NCBI GenBank assembly: GCA_963828015.1
Contig: CAWHCD010000006.1
Location: 372,001 to 436,000, forward strand
Length of the DNA: 64,000 bases
Direction of reading: 5' to 3'
From: CAVPUA01 sp963828015
Lineage (GTDB): Bacteria; Actinomycetota; Actinomycetes; Mycobacteriales; Jatrophihabitantaceae
Under the pieces are notes generated by a model. That model searched no databases. It was given only the letters and a program-made list of their open reading frames with translations, and was not told where the DNA came from. Position numbers and translations under genes: made by a program. Below, one piece after another: positions 8,606 to 16,731 of the stretch (position 1 is its first letter; the number at the start of each line of letters is the position of its first letter).

Positions 8606-8827
8606 ATGGAAAAGATCCTTGGGCTCATCGTGGCCATGCACATCCGCGTCGCGGACATCAAGGACAACGTTCGCGACCGTGGCGCGACCGCCACTGAGTA
8701 CGCCCTGCTCGTCTCGTTCATCGCCATCGCGATCATCGTGACGGTCGGCCTGTTCGGCACCGCGTTGAGCAACTTCTTCGGTGCCCTTGCGACCAAGGTC
8801 GGCAGCCTGAAGAACGGCACCAACTAG
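8606..8827 (+). CDS. flp: Flp-type major pilin
   Basis: A 73-residue pilin. Residues after the charged N-terminus read DRGATATEYALLVSFIAIAIIVTVG, the Flp/Fap class signature: a Gly at the cleavage site followed by a hydrophobic helix with the conserved Glu-Tyr pair. The prepilin peptidase would cut after the Gly of RG. A good ribosome site (AGGGGAA, 8594-8600) precedes the ATG. It heads the rightward tad operon and a hairpin follows it, consistent with higher expression of the pilin than of the assembly genes. Confidence 0.9.
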   Translation: MEKILGLIVAMHIRVADIKDNVRDRGATATEYALLVSFIAIAIIVTVGLFGTALSNFFGALATKVGSLKNGTN

Positions 8828-8882
8828 TCGTCCCACCACACTGCTGCCAATGGCGTCGGGGGTCGACAGCGGCAGCAGGGGT

Positions 8883-8914
8883 CCGGTCGCACACCACACA
8901 AGGTGTGCGACCGG
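8883..8914 (+). terminator. Hairpin after flp
   Basis: Perfect 13-base arms CCGGTCGCACACC / GGTGTGCGACCGG around a six-base loop, between flp and cpaB. There is no long T-run, so it may act as a partial terminator or as an mRNA-stabilising end that raises pilin transcript over the downstream genes. Confidence 0.6.
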
Positions 8915-8979
8915 GCCCACCCCATTCACCCCTCGTCCCGGCCGGCGCATCGCGCGGCTGATCAACTAGAAGGAGATCG

Positions 8980-9780
8980 ATGATGAAGAGCCGGATGGTT
9001 CTCGTCGCGTCGGCCGTTGCCCTCGCTCTGATCGGGACGTTCGCGGTCTTCGCCTACGTCCATAACGCGGACAAGCGCGCGGTTGCCGACACCAAGGCGA
9101 CCCAGGTTGTCATCGCACACAAGCAAGTGCCCGCAGGCACGACCTGGAGCGAGGCCGTCAAGGACGGTTACCTGCAGGTCGAGAACGTTCCGGCCAGTGC
9201 CGCGCCGCAATCAGCGCTGCCTTCCCTGAGCGCCGGAGTCGGCGACGCCGATGTTGCCTCAACCGCCATCCCGTCCGGCCAGATCGTGCTCCGCGAGATG
9301 TTCGGGACCGCCGCCAGCGCCAACACCGGCGCCATCGCGATTCCCAAGGGCATGATCGCCATCACGGTCGCCATGCCGAGCAACGCTGACGTGGGCGGCT
9401 TCGTCCAGCCCGGTTCGCAGGTGGCCATCTTCGGCACCTGGGCAGTCACCAGTCCCGATGGGAAGCCGGCGACATCCACCGCCGGCACCGCGCAGTACCT
9501 GACTGACCTGATCCTGCCCAAGGTGCTGGTGACCGCGACGTCGGTCTCCGCACCGACCGATGTCGATGGCAGCAAGAGCAGCACCAGCACGGTCTCCTCC
9601 GGCGGTTCGGTGCTGGTCACCGTTGCGGTGAGCCAGGCCGACGCGCAGAAGATCATCTTGGCCCAGCAGACCGGCTCGCTGTACTTCGGGCTGCTCTCGG
9701 ATTCGTCGAACACCGCCAGTGACGGTGGCGCGACCAACACGATCACCACGTTCTCGCCCACTCCAGTCCTGGCCAAGTGA
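8980..9780 (+). CDS. cpaB: Flp pilus assembly protein CpaB/RcpC
   Basis: A 266-residue protein with an N-terminal membrane helix (residues 5-27) and an SAF domain around residues 40-110 (VVIAHKQVPAGTTWSEAV ... IPSGQIVLREMF), followed by the RcpC/CpaB C-terminal domain. It sits in the envelope as part of the Tad secretion channel. The first of two adjacent ATG codons at 8980 and 8983 is used, preceded by AAGGAGA. The stop lies four bases before cpaE. Confidence 0.88.
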   Translation: MMKSRMVLVASAVALALIGTFAVFAYVHNADKRAVADTKATQVVIAHKQVPAGTTWSEAVKDGYLQVENVPASAAPQSALPSLSAGVGDADVASTAIPSGQIVLREMFGTAASANTGAIAIPKGMIAITVAMPSNADVGGFVQPGSQVAIFGTWAVTSPDGKPATSTAGTAQYLTDLILPKVLVTATSVSAPTDVDGSKSSTSTVSSGGSVLVTVAVSQADAQKIILAQQTGSLYFGLLSDSSNTASDGGATNTITTFSPTPVLAK

Positions 9781-9784
9781 CGAC

Positions 9785-10657
9785 GTGACGATCGCCGACG
9801 AGACCACGACCGTTACGCCGGTCGACGACGCGGGAGAGGCGGGTCAGCTCTTGGAGCTGGCCCGCCCCATCGGCCAGGTGGTCACGGTCTTCTCGCCCAA
9901 GGGCGGCACCGGCAAGACGGTCATGGCGACCAACGTGGCCGTCGCCCTCAACGAAGACGGCGCCCGGCGCGTGTGCCTGATCGATCTCGACCTGGAGTTC
10001 GGCGACGTCGCGATCTCTCTCGGACTTCCGCCGACTCGCAGCCTGATCGACGCCGTCAGCCCAGACCCGAAGCTATCCGAGGAAGAGCAGCTCGAAGCTC
10101 TCGTAACTCCGTGGCAACCGCAGCTGGACTGCGTACTCGCCCCGGTCAGCCCGGGCGATGCGGAGAAGATCTCGACGGCCGTGGTCGCAGAGCTGATCGG
10201 CAAGCTGCGCTCGCGCTACGACTACGTCGTCATCGACACGCCGGCTCAGTTCTCCGAGCAGGTGCTGGAAGCTCTGGACGCATCCGATCATCACGTGCTG
10301 ATCACTACTCCGGAGATTCCCGCGCTGAAGAATCTGCGCCTTACGCTCGACATGCTCGACCTGCTGGCCTACCGCCACGCGGCCCGCTCGATTGTGCTCA
10401 ACCGCTGCGATCCCAAGTCCGGCCTGAGCGCCGCCGATGCCGCTACCGCGATCGGCTGCGAGATCACCGCGCTCGTTCCGGCCAGCCCGGCTGTCTCGGC
10501 GTCGATCAACGCCGGCGAGCCCATCTCGCTGCGCGAACCCAACCACGAGGTGTCCGGCGCCATTCGCGACTTCGCGCAGCGCTGGATCACCGGAGTACCC
10601 GAGACCGCCGTGCGGAAGAGCCGCTTCGGCCTGAGACTGAGGATGCGTTCGTCATGA
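9785..10657 (+). CDS. cpaE: Tad pilus localisation ATPase CpaE/TadZ-like
   Basis: A 290-residue MinD/ParA-type ATPase. The deviant Walker A FSPKGGTGKT is at residues 36-45, LIDLDLEFGD gives switch I/Walker A' and YDYVVIDTPAQ Walker B. Unlike many CpaE proteins there is almost no receiver domain in front of the ATPase; only about 30 residues precede it. It would position the pilus machine at the membrane. GTG at 9785 fits the short gap from cpaB. The end overlaps cpaF as ATGA. Confidence 0.88.
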   Translation: MTIADETTTVTPVDDAGEAGQLLELARPIGQVVTVFSPKGGTGKTVMATNVAVALNEDGARRVCLIDLDLEFGDVAISLGLPPTRSLIDAVSPDPKLSEEEQLEALVTPWQPQLDCVLAPVSPGDAEKISTAVVAELIGKLRSRYDYVVIDTPAQFSEQVLEALDASDHHVLITTPEIPALKNLRLTLDMLDLLAYRHAARSIVLNRCDPKSGLSAADAATAIGCEITALVPASPAVSASINAGEPISLREPNHEVSGAIRDFAQRWITGVPETAVRKSRFGLRLRMRSS

Positions 10658-12105
10658 GACTTTCCGACCGGCTTTCATCGGCCAAGCCCGCTAACGGTGC
10701 CGCCCAGCCGGCGGCTGATCCCATCGTCACGGTCGTGGCCGACCTGCCCGAGGCCACGCCGACGCAGGCGCCTGAGGTCGCTGAGGTGCCCGCCCCGCTG
10801 GTCCGCATGGATCGCAATACGCCGCGTTACGTCGATCCGCTGGCGGGCATCAAGCGCAAGGTGCACCAGTCGCTGCTCGAGGCGCTCGGCCCGACGCTCT
10901 ACGACGCGCAGATGAGCGAGGAGGAACTCGCCACCCGGGTGCGGCAGACCCTGCACCTGGTGATGACCGCCGATGAAACGCTGATCAGCAACGCCGACCG
11001 GGTTCGGGTCACCGCTGAGGTATCGGACGAGATCCTCGGCTACGGACCGCTGGAGCCCTATCTACGCGACCGCAACGTCACCGAGATCATGGTGAACGGA
11101 GCCGATCAGATCTACATCGAGCGCGGCGGCCAGCTGCATGAGGTCGAGGCGGCGTTCGCGGACGACCAGCACCTTCGCCGGACGATCGAGAAGATCGTCG
11201 GCGGTGTCGGTCGGCGTATCGACGAGTCGAGCCCGATGGTCGACGCCCGACTGCCCGACGGTTCCCGCGTCAATGCCGTGATCGCGCCGGTCGCGCTCGA
11301 CGGCCCGATGCTCACGATCCGTAAGTTCGCGGCTGATCCGCTGGGGGTCGCGGACTTCATCAACTACGGCACGCTGACGCCGCCGACCGCTGGTCTGCTG
11401 GAAGCGTGTCTTCGAGGTCGGCTCAACATTCTGATCAGCGGTGGCACCGGTTCGGGTAAGACGACCACGCTCAATGTGTTGTCTTCCTTCATCCCGGACA
11501 ACGAGCGCATCGTGACGATCGAGGACGCGGCCGAACTGCAGCTGCGCCAGCAGCATGTCGTGCGGCTGGAATCGCGCCCGAGCAACATCGAGGGCAAGGG
11601 TGAGATCACCGCTCGGCACCTGCTGAAGAACAGCCTGCGCATGCGTCCCGATCGCATCATCATCGGTGAGGTTCGCGACGGTGCGGCGCTGGACATGCTC
11701 CAGGCCATGAACACCGGTCACGATGGCTCGCTGACCACCCTGCACGCGAACTCACCGCGCGATGCGCTTTCGCGGCTCGAGACCATGGTGCTGATGGCCG
11801 GCATGGAACTTCCGGCCAAGGCCATCCGAGAGCAGGCCGCGTCGGCGATCGACCTGATCGTGCACCAGTCCCGGCTACGCGACGGGACCCGCCGCATTAC
11901 CCACATCACCGAGGTGACGGGTATGGAGAGCGACGTCATCACGTTGCAGGACCTCTACACCTTTGACTTCCACGCCGGTGTGGATGAGCAGGGCCGCTAC
12001 CGGGGCACCTTGCAGAGCACCGGCATCCGGCCGCAGTTCGTCGAGCGGCTGGCCGATCAGGGCATCCGCCTGCATTCGCAACTGTTCGCCGGGCCACTGT
12101 CATGA
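10654..12105 (+). CDS. cpaF: Tad pilus secretion ATPase CpaF/TadA
   Basis: A 483-residue type II/IV secretion ATPase that powers pilus assembly. Walker A ISGGTGSGKTTT is near residue 265, the Asp box IVTIEDAAELQL follows, then Walker B RIIIGEVRDGAALDML and the His box LTTLHANSPRDAL. The N-terminal domain VTEIMVNGADQIYIERGG is typical of TadA. Overlaps by four bases with both cpaE and tadB, so the assembly genes are coupled. Confidence 0.95.
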   Translation: MRLSDRLSSAKPANGAAQPAADPIVTVVADLPEATPTQAPEVAEVPAPLVRMDRNTPRYVDPLAGIKRKVHQSLLEALGPTLYDAQMSEEELATRVRQTLHLVMTADETLISNADRVRVTAEVSDEILGYGPLEPYLRDRNVTEIMVNGADQIYIERGGQLHEVEAAFADDQHLRRTIEKIVGGVGRRIDESSPMVDARLPDGSRVNAVIAPVALDGPMLTIRKFAADPLGVADFINYGTLTPPTAGLLEACLRGRLNILISGGTGSGKTTTLNVLSSFIPDNERIVTIEDAAELQLRQQHVVRLESRPSNIEGKGEITARHLLKNSLRMRPDRIIIGEVRDGAALDMLQAMNTGHDGSLTTLHANSPRDALSRLETMVLMAGMELPAKAIREQAASAIDLIVHQSRLRDGTRRITHITEVTGMESDVITLQDLYTFDFHAGVDEQGRYRGTLQSTGIRPQFVERLADQGIRLHSQLFAGPLS

Positions 12106-13100
12106 ACCTCGTGGTCGTCTGTGTGCTGGCCTTCGCCGGCTTTCTCCTCGTGGCGCTGGCCATCCTGCTCTACCCGAGCACGGCGGCCCAGCGGGCTGAA
12201 AAGCGCAACCGCCTGTCCGAGGTCTCGCGTTATCGGGTGATCAGCGCCGTTGGTTCGGGCCAGGCCGGCGGCGTCCTCACTGCCGAGGCGCCTACCGAGA
12301 GCGCCGTCTCCGAGCGGGCCTTGGTTCTCGTTGACCGGGCCCTCCGCGCCCGCGGTCAGCGTGATCGCGTCATCTCCATGCTCGAGCGTTCGGGTGTTCG
12401 GATGCGCCCGGAGGAGTGGGCCGCCATCCAGTTGGCCGCGATTGTGGTGCCCGCCGCGGTACTCGCCGTCATCTTCCACTCGCCGCTCTGGGTCATCCCG
12501 GGTGCGGCGATCGGCGTCCTGGGTTGCTGGATGTTCATCCGGTCCAAGACCCGCAAGCGCAGCGCCGCCTTTGAGGCTGGGCTGCCGGATTCTCTGCAGT
12601 TGATCGCCGGTGCGATGCGGGCTGGGTTCACGCTCAATCAGTCGATCGGCAGTGTGGCCCGCGAGGGCAACGAGCCGATGGCGAGCGAGTTCGGCCGGGC
12701 GCTCACCGAGGTCCGCCTCGGTACTGAGCTCGAAGATGCGCTCGACTCGATGGCCCAGCGGATGAACAGCTACGACATGGCCCTGGTAGTGATGGCCATC
12801 CGGACGGCTCGCGAGGTCGGCGGCAATCTGGCTGAGGTCCTGCAGACCACGGCCTACACGATGCGCGAGCGGTCGCAGCTGCATCGCCAGGTCGAGGTGC
12901 TCAGTGCTGAGGGCCGCCTGTCAGCCAAAGTCCTGATCGCGCTACCGATCCTGCTCGCGGTCTATCTGCTCATTTTCAAGAAGGGATACCTGAGTCCGTT
13001 GGTCAACACCGGAGTCGGCATCGCGATGTTGGTGGGCGGCGTTCTGCTGCTCGGAATCGGAACATTCTGGCTCAGCCGCGTCGTCAAGATTGAGGTCTGA
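12102..13100 (+). CDS. tadB: Tad inner-membrane platform protein TadB
   Basis: A 332-residue type II secretion F-domain protein. A membrane helix at residues 2-24, a further hydrophobic pair near 110-145, the T2SF segment LPDSLQLIAGAMRAGFTLNQSI and a C-terminal pair of helices (LSAKVLIALPILLAVYLLIF and VGIAMLVGGVLLLGIGTFWL) match TadB. With TadC it would form the membrane platform on which CpaF acts. Confidence 0.9.
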   Translation: MNLVVVCVLAFAGFLLVALAILLYPSTAAQRAEKRNRLSEVSRYRVISAVGSGQAGGVLTAEAPTESAVSERALVLVDRALRARGQRDRVISMLERSGVRMRPEEWAAIQLAAIVVPAAVLAVIFHSPLWVIPGAAIGVLGCWMFIRSKTRKRSAAFEAGLPDSLQLIAGAMRAGFTLNQSIGSVAREGNEPMASEFGRALTEVRLGTELEDALDSMAQRMNSYDMALVVMAIRTAREVGGNLAEVLQTTAYTMRERSQLHRQVEVLSAEGRLSAKVLIALPILLAVYLLIFKKGYLSPLVNTGVGIAMLVGGVLLLGIGTFWLSRVVKIEV

Positions 13101-13102
13101 CA

Positions 13103-13987
13103 ATGACGATTACCTTGCTTTTAGGACTGGTGGCCATTGCGGCCGCGATCGGCCTGGGTAGCTATGTGCTCATTGCCGGACGCAAGGGCGACGTGGCGCT
13201 GGCAGGTGGTTCCGGAGCTCGCGTCAAGGCGCCAGCCGCACCCTCGTCACTGATGAAGCGGATGGCCGCGTTCACCCGCTCCCTGACGCCAGCCGACTAC
13301 GCCCAGCGGTTGCAGCGGCGGCTGGACCGCGCCGGCAACCCGACTGGGTGGAACGCCGAGCGCGTGCAAGCCCTGAAAGGCGTCGGCCTGGTCGCGGGGG
13401 TTCTGCTCGGTCTGCTACTCGGCCTCAAGCATGGGGCAGTGGCCACGGTGCTGATTCCGGTCGCGTTCGGTCTGATCGGCTTCTTCGTTCCCGACGTCCT
13501 GGTTAAGAACATGGGCGAGAAGCGGCAGCAGCAGCTGCAGCGCGGCTTGCCTGATGCATTGGACATGATGACGGTCGGCGTCGAGGCCGGCCTTGGCTTC
13601 GACTCAGCCATGGCCCGAGTCGCGCGCAACCTGCAGGGCCCGATCGCAGAGGAGTTCGCTCGCGTGCTGCAGGAGATGCAGTTCGGCCTCTCGCGGATCG
13701 AGGCGCTACGCGCCCTGGCTGAGCGCGTCGAGCTGCCGGAGTTGCGGCGCTTCGTCTCGGCGATCGTCCAGTCCTCTGAGCTGGGGATCTCGGTCGGTAC
13801 GGTGCTGCGCGAGCAGGCCCACGAGATGCGCGTGCTGCGCCGTCAGCGGGCCGAGGAGAAGGCCCAGCGGATGCAGGTGAAGATCCTGCTACCGCTGATT
13901 TTCTGCCTGCTGCCGGCGATGTTCATCGTCGTGCTGGGCCCGGCGGCCATCAAGATCACGGACTTCTTCCACACCGTCAACCACTGA
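13103..13987 (+). CDS. tadC: Tad inner-membrane platform protein TadC
   Basis: A 294-residue partner of TadB. It begins with a membrane helix (TLLLGLVAIAAAIGLGSYVL), has a central hydrophobic pair, the T2SF segment LPDALDMMTVGVEAGLGFDSAMARVA, and ends in a helix LLPLIFCLLPAMFIVVLGPA. Two bases after tadB. It is the last gene of the rightward tad operon, which meets the convergent response regulator at a palindrome. Confidence 0.9.
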   Translation: MTITLLLGLVAIAAAIGLGSYVLIAGRKGDVALAGGSGARVKAPAAPSSLMKRMAAFTRSLTPADYAQRLQRRLDRAGNPTGWNAERVQALKGVGLVAGVLLGLLLGLKHGAVATVLIPVAFGLIGFFVPDVLVKNMGEKRQQQLQRGLPDALDMMTVGVEAGLGFDSAMARVARNLQGPIAEEFARVLQEMQFGLSRIEALRALAERVELPELRRFVSAIVQSSELGISVGTVLREQAHEMRVLRRQRAEEKAQRMQVKILLPLIFCLLPAMFIVVLGPAAIKITDFFHTVNH

Positions 13988-14010
13988 GCTAGCAGGCTCC
14001 GCCTGTGCAG

Positions 14011-14062
14011 TGATCAACTGCCGCCACTGCCCCTCCTGGGGGACGTCGGCGGCAGTTGATCA
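14011..14062. terminator. TGATCAAC-type palindrome, tadC / regulator
   Basis: Perfect 15-base arms TGATCAACTGCCGCC / GGCGGCAGTTGATCA around a 22-base loop, between two convergent genes. It shares its outer eight bases with the palindrome at 27748-27799, so the two look like copies of one intergenic element serving as bidirectional terminators. Confidence 0.65.
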
Positions 14063-14139
14063 TGCGTGGGATACGCGGGGAGAGCTGCGATCGGAGGCCG
14101 ACCGGAAGACTCCCGAAGTCGGGCGGTGCGAGCGGCGCG

Positions 14140-14865
14140 TCAGACGGCGGCGGCGGCGTACGCGGGTTCGTCCTGACGGCTCTCAAAGAGACCGAGGCGG
14201 ACCGCGCTCATCAGGGCCTGGGCCCGGTTGCGGGCGCCGAGCTTCTCGTACAGCCGGGCGACGTAGGTCTTGGCGGTCGAGAGGCTCACGAACAGCTCCT
14301 GGGCGATCGCCGGCACCGACATTCCGTCGTGCAGCAAGAGCAGGATCTGCCGTTCGCGGGCGCTCAGCGCGGTCCGCTGGGTCACCTCGCGGCGGCGGCG
14401 CAGGGCCGCGGCCAGGCCGGCAGCGCTGAAGGACTCGGCGGCGAACGCTGAGTGCCGGATCGCGCTCATGACCTCGACGATCGGGGCACCCTTGGAGACG
14501 AAGGCGGAGGCGCCGGCGTCCAGGGCCCGGAACAGCTCCTCGTCGCTGCCGGTCGCACTGAGCACGACAATTCCGAGGGCCGCGTTCTGGCGGCGCAGTT
14601 GAGCCACCAGGTGCCAGCCGCCGTTGTTGGGCTGGGAGCAGTCGACGGTCACGACATCGGGCTGGAAGGCGCTGACCTGCTGGACGCCGTCCCGGGCGTC
14701 GGCCACCTCGCCGACGACTTCGATGTCGGGCTGGTCGACGGTGAGCTGACGAAGAGCCCAGCGCACCAAGGGGTGCTCATCGACCACCATGAGCTGGATT
14801 TGGCCGCCGGAGTTCAGCGGTTGTCTCGACGAATCACGAGCGGTGCGATCGAATGCCTGTGCCAT
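14140..14865 (-). CDS. Orphan NarL/LuxR-type response regulator
   Basis: A 241-residue protein with a receiver domain (acidic pair Asp29-Glu30, phosphorylation site Asp75 in VTVDCSQ, Ser103 and Lys125) and a C-terminal LuxR helix-turn-helix (about residues 175-235, ALSARERQILLLLHDGMS ... AKTYVARLYEKLG). All key receiver residues are present. No histidine kinase is adjacent. The ATG at 14865 was chosen over a longer open start because the receiver begins 24 residues later. Its position beside the tad operon suggests it may control pilus genes; this is inference. Confidence 0.85.
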   Translation of the reverse strand: MAQAFDRTARDSSRQPLNSGGQIQLMVVDEHPLVRWALRQLTVDQPDIEVVGEVADARDGVQQVSAFQPDVVTVDCSQPNNGGWHLVAQLRRQNAALGIVVLSATGSDEELFRALDAGASAFVSKGAPIVEVMSAIRHSAFAAESFSAAGLAAALRRRREVTQRTALSARERQILLLLHDGMSVPAIAQELFVSLSTAKTYVARLYEKLGARNRAQALMSAVRLGLFESRQDEPAYAAAAV

Positions 14866-14984
14866 GCTGGTGCCCCCGGGTGTATGGCGCTCTGGCGTGT
14901 CGCGTTCTCGGGGGAGAAGAAACGCGCCACCTGTGACGTGCCCGCCGACGAGATATCCCCCAGATTCCTCATCGATCGACGTGA

Positions 14985-15019
14985 GCTTAGCGTGAGTTTG
15001 ACTATCTGTCACGCTAAGC
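14985..15019. promoter_or_regulatory. Palindromic operator candidate before the regulator
   Basis: Perfect inverted repeat GCTTAGCGTGA - 13 bases - TCACGCTAAGC, 120-155 bases upstream of the response-regulator start. It lies at the edge of an AT-rich stretch (15000-15060) that is unusual for this GC-rich window and likely holds the promoter. The dyad could be the binding site of the regulator itself or of BldD, whose gene is next. Confidence 0.55.
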
Positions 15020-15291
15020 AAACACATAAAATAAGTCGGACATATAACAGATCTAGGGCTCTGACCGGCTCGCGATGGCCTCACCAGATCGGCTAAATCA
15101 GTAATTCAGGATATCTCAGCGTGCAGATCTCCGAGAATGCCCGATTGTGTGTTGCTCAAAGTAATTCGAATCGACGTTTTTGTGTCCGTCGTCAATCTCA
15201 TCAGGTGGTGGGTGACACGTAGCGTCACCGGACGTTCGAGTACCCCTACGGGCACACGCGAGAGCAGCGCGGGACCGATCGGGACAGCGCT

Positions 15292-15306
15292 GGCGGGAAT
15301 CCCGCC
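15292..15306 (-). terminator. Short hairpin downstream of bldD
   Basis: GGCGGG - AAT - CCCGCC, 22 bases beyond the bldD stop on the minus strand, flanked by AGCG and CGCT that could lengthen the stem. No T-run is present, so terminator function is tentative. Confidence 0.35.
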
Positions 15307-15327
15307 GCGCTGGCTAGGGAACGAGGG

Positions 15328-15912
15328 TTACGGCGCGCCGTCGAGGATGAGCGATGTCGCGGCGAGCACCTGCCACCGGACGAGCTGCGCGGTGAGCGCC
15401 TCGACCGAGGTGTCGTACATGATCGCCAGCGAGCGCAGGTCGTCGGAACGGATCGAGAGCACCCGGTTGCCGTAGTCGCCGCGTTCGCGCTGGATCGCGG
15501 AGGTGAACCGCAGCAGTGGCCCGGCCTCTTCGCGGGGAACCTGCTGCAGCCGCTCGAGGTTGATGACGATCTTGTTCGGCATCGGGCCGCCGCTGGAGCT
15601 CGAAGATCGCTCCGAGGGCAGCAGCTCGCTGACCGGCACGCCGTAGAAATCGGCCAACTCAGCCAGGCGCTGCACGCTGACCGCGCGATCGCCCCGCTCG
15701 TAGGAGCCGATGACGACGGCCTTCCAGCGTCCGTTCGACTTGCGCTCCACCCCGTGTAGCGAGAGGTGCTGCTGCCCACGGATCGAGCGCAGGCGGGCGC
15801 CGAGCGCCTTCGCGTACTCGCGCCCGGCCGACACCTCGTCGCCTTCTTCGGCTCCGGTCCGACCGGTGCCGATCAGCGACGTGATGGGCTCGACGTTGCC
15901 GTCAGTGGTCAC
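15328..15912 (-). CDS. bldD: BldD developmental regulator homologue
   Basis: A 194-residue DNA-binding protein. Residues 33-98 form the helix-turn-helix (EYAKALGARLRSIRGQQHL, GRWKAVVIGSYERGDRAVS). The C-terminal domain carries the c-di-GMP signature RGD-x8-RxxD: Arg144-Gly-Asp146 and Arg155-Ser-Asp-Asp158. In Streptomyces c-di-GMP drives BldD dimerisation and repression of sporulation genes. The GTG at 15912 has a GGCGGAG ribosome site seven bases ahead and gives a 30-residue N-terminal extension; GTG at 15834 is an alternative that matches the usual length better. Confidence 0.92.
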   Translation of the reverse strand: MTTDGNVEPITSLIGTGRTGAEEGDEVSAGREYAKALGARLRSIRGQQHLSLHGVERKSNGRWKAVVIGSYERGDRAVSVQRLAELADFYGVPVSELLPSERSSSSSGGPMPNKIVINLERLQQVPREEAGPLLRFTSAIQRERGDYGNRVLSIRSDDLRSLAIMYDTSVEALTAQLVRWQVLAATSLILDGAP

Positions 15913-16110
15913 AGTCAGTCTCCGCCTTCGTTAGCACATCGTCCGAGTTTCACGGTTTCTTACGCGTTCTTACCACAGAACCGTAACGCTTCGTGTTCGC
16001 GGGGTCAACGATGCGAACGGTGGGTGTACGACGGGGCGGGCGATGAGGGCCCCAAAACCGCCGCGCACCCCGCCCGGCCGGATCGGACCCGACTGGTAGC
16101 CTAAGGCGAT

Positions 16111-16158
16111 CGGACGTCCTTTAAAGGCCCGCCCCGTGAGGTGGACAAGGAAGCCCAG
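16111..16158 (+). promoter_or_regulatory. PyrR-binding leader of the pyr operon
   Basis: Just before pyrR the RNA reads CCCCGUGAGGU (16132-16142), matching the PyrR loop consensus UCCNGNGAGGY at all but its first base. Upstream, TCCTTTAA (16117-16124) can pair with the AAGGA ribosome site at 16147-16151. This fits the actinobacterial arrangement in which PyrR with UMP binds the leader and blocks translation of the first gene. It also argues that pyrR starts at 16159, because a start at 16141 would lie inside the loop. Confidence 0.7.
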
Positions 16159-16731
16159 GTGACTGCGTTGAGTTCTGCCGAGAATCTGACCCCGGCTGTG
16201 CCGGGGACCTCGGTGTTGACGTCCGCGGACGTCGCCCGCATCATCGATCGCCTCGCCCACCAGATCCTGGAGATGGCGCTCAAGAACGACGTCTCGTGCG
16301 TCCTGCTCGGCGTGCCCAGCCGCGGTGTTCCGCTGGCCCAACGGCTGTCCCAGCGCATCTCGCAGTTCAATCCCGACGTGACGATGCCGGTCGGCTCGCT
16401 GGACATCACCCTGTACCGCGATGACCTGCGCCTGCGGGGTGTGCGCGCCCTGGATCGCACGATCGAGCCGGCGGGTGGCATCACCGATCAGACGGTGATC
16501 CTGGTCGACGACGTGCTGTTCTCCGGACGCACCATCCGGGCCGCCCTGGATGCTCTTCGCGATCTCGGGCGCCCCCGGGCCGTGCAGCTGGCCGTGCTGG
16601 TCGACCGTGGGCACCGCGAGCTGCCGATCCGGGCCGACTTCGTCGGCAAGAACCTGCCCACCGCGCCGGAACAGAGCGTGCGGGTGCGGCTGACCGAGGT
16701 CGATGACCAGGACGGGGTATGGCTCACCTGA
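16159..16731 (+). CDS. pyrR: PyrR regulator / uracil phosphoribosyltransferase
   Basis: A 190-residue bifunctional protein: RNA-binding attenuator of pyr genes and weak uracil phosphoribosyltransferase. The PRPP-binding motif VILVDDVLFSGRT is at residues 113-125 and GVPSRGVPLA at 51-60. GTG at 16159 has AAGGA seven bases upstream; see the leader entry for why the earlier GTG at 16141 is not used. It overlaps pyrB by 13 bases. Confidence 0.93.
   Translation: MTALSSAENLTPAVPGTSVLTSADVARIIDRLAHQILEMALKNDVSCVLLGVPSRGVPLAQRLSQRISQFNPDVTMPVGSLDITLYRDDLRLRGVRALDRTIEPAGGITDQTVILVDDVLFSGRTIRAALDALRDLGRPRAVQLAVLVDRGHRELPIRADFVGKNLPTAPEQSVRVRLTEVDDQDGVWLT

Larger units (their letters stand above)
14866..15327. 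other. Intergenic region between regulator and bldD
   Basis: About 460 bases with no supported gene. It contains the palindrome at 14985-15019, an AT-rich segment at about 15000-15060 (ACATAAAATAAG, CATATAACAG) and a small hairpin near 15292-15306. It must hold the promoter of the leftward regulator and the end of bldD. Confidence 0.6.
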
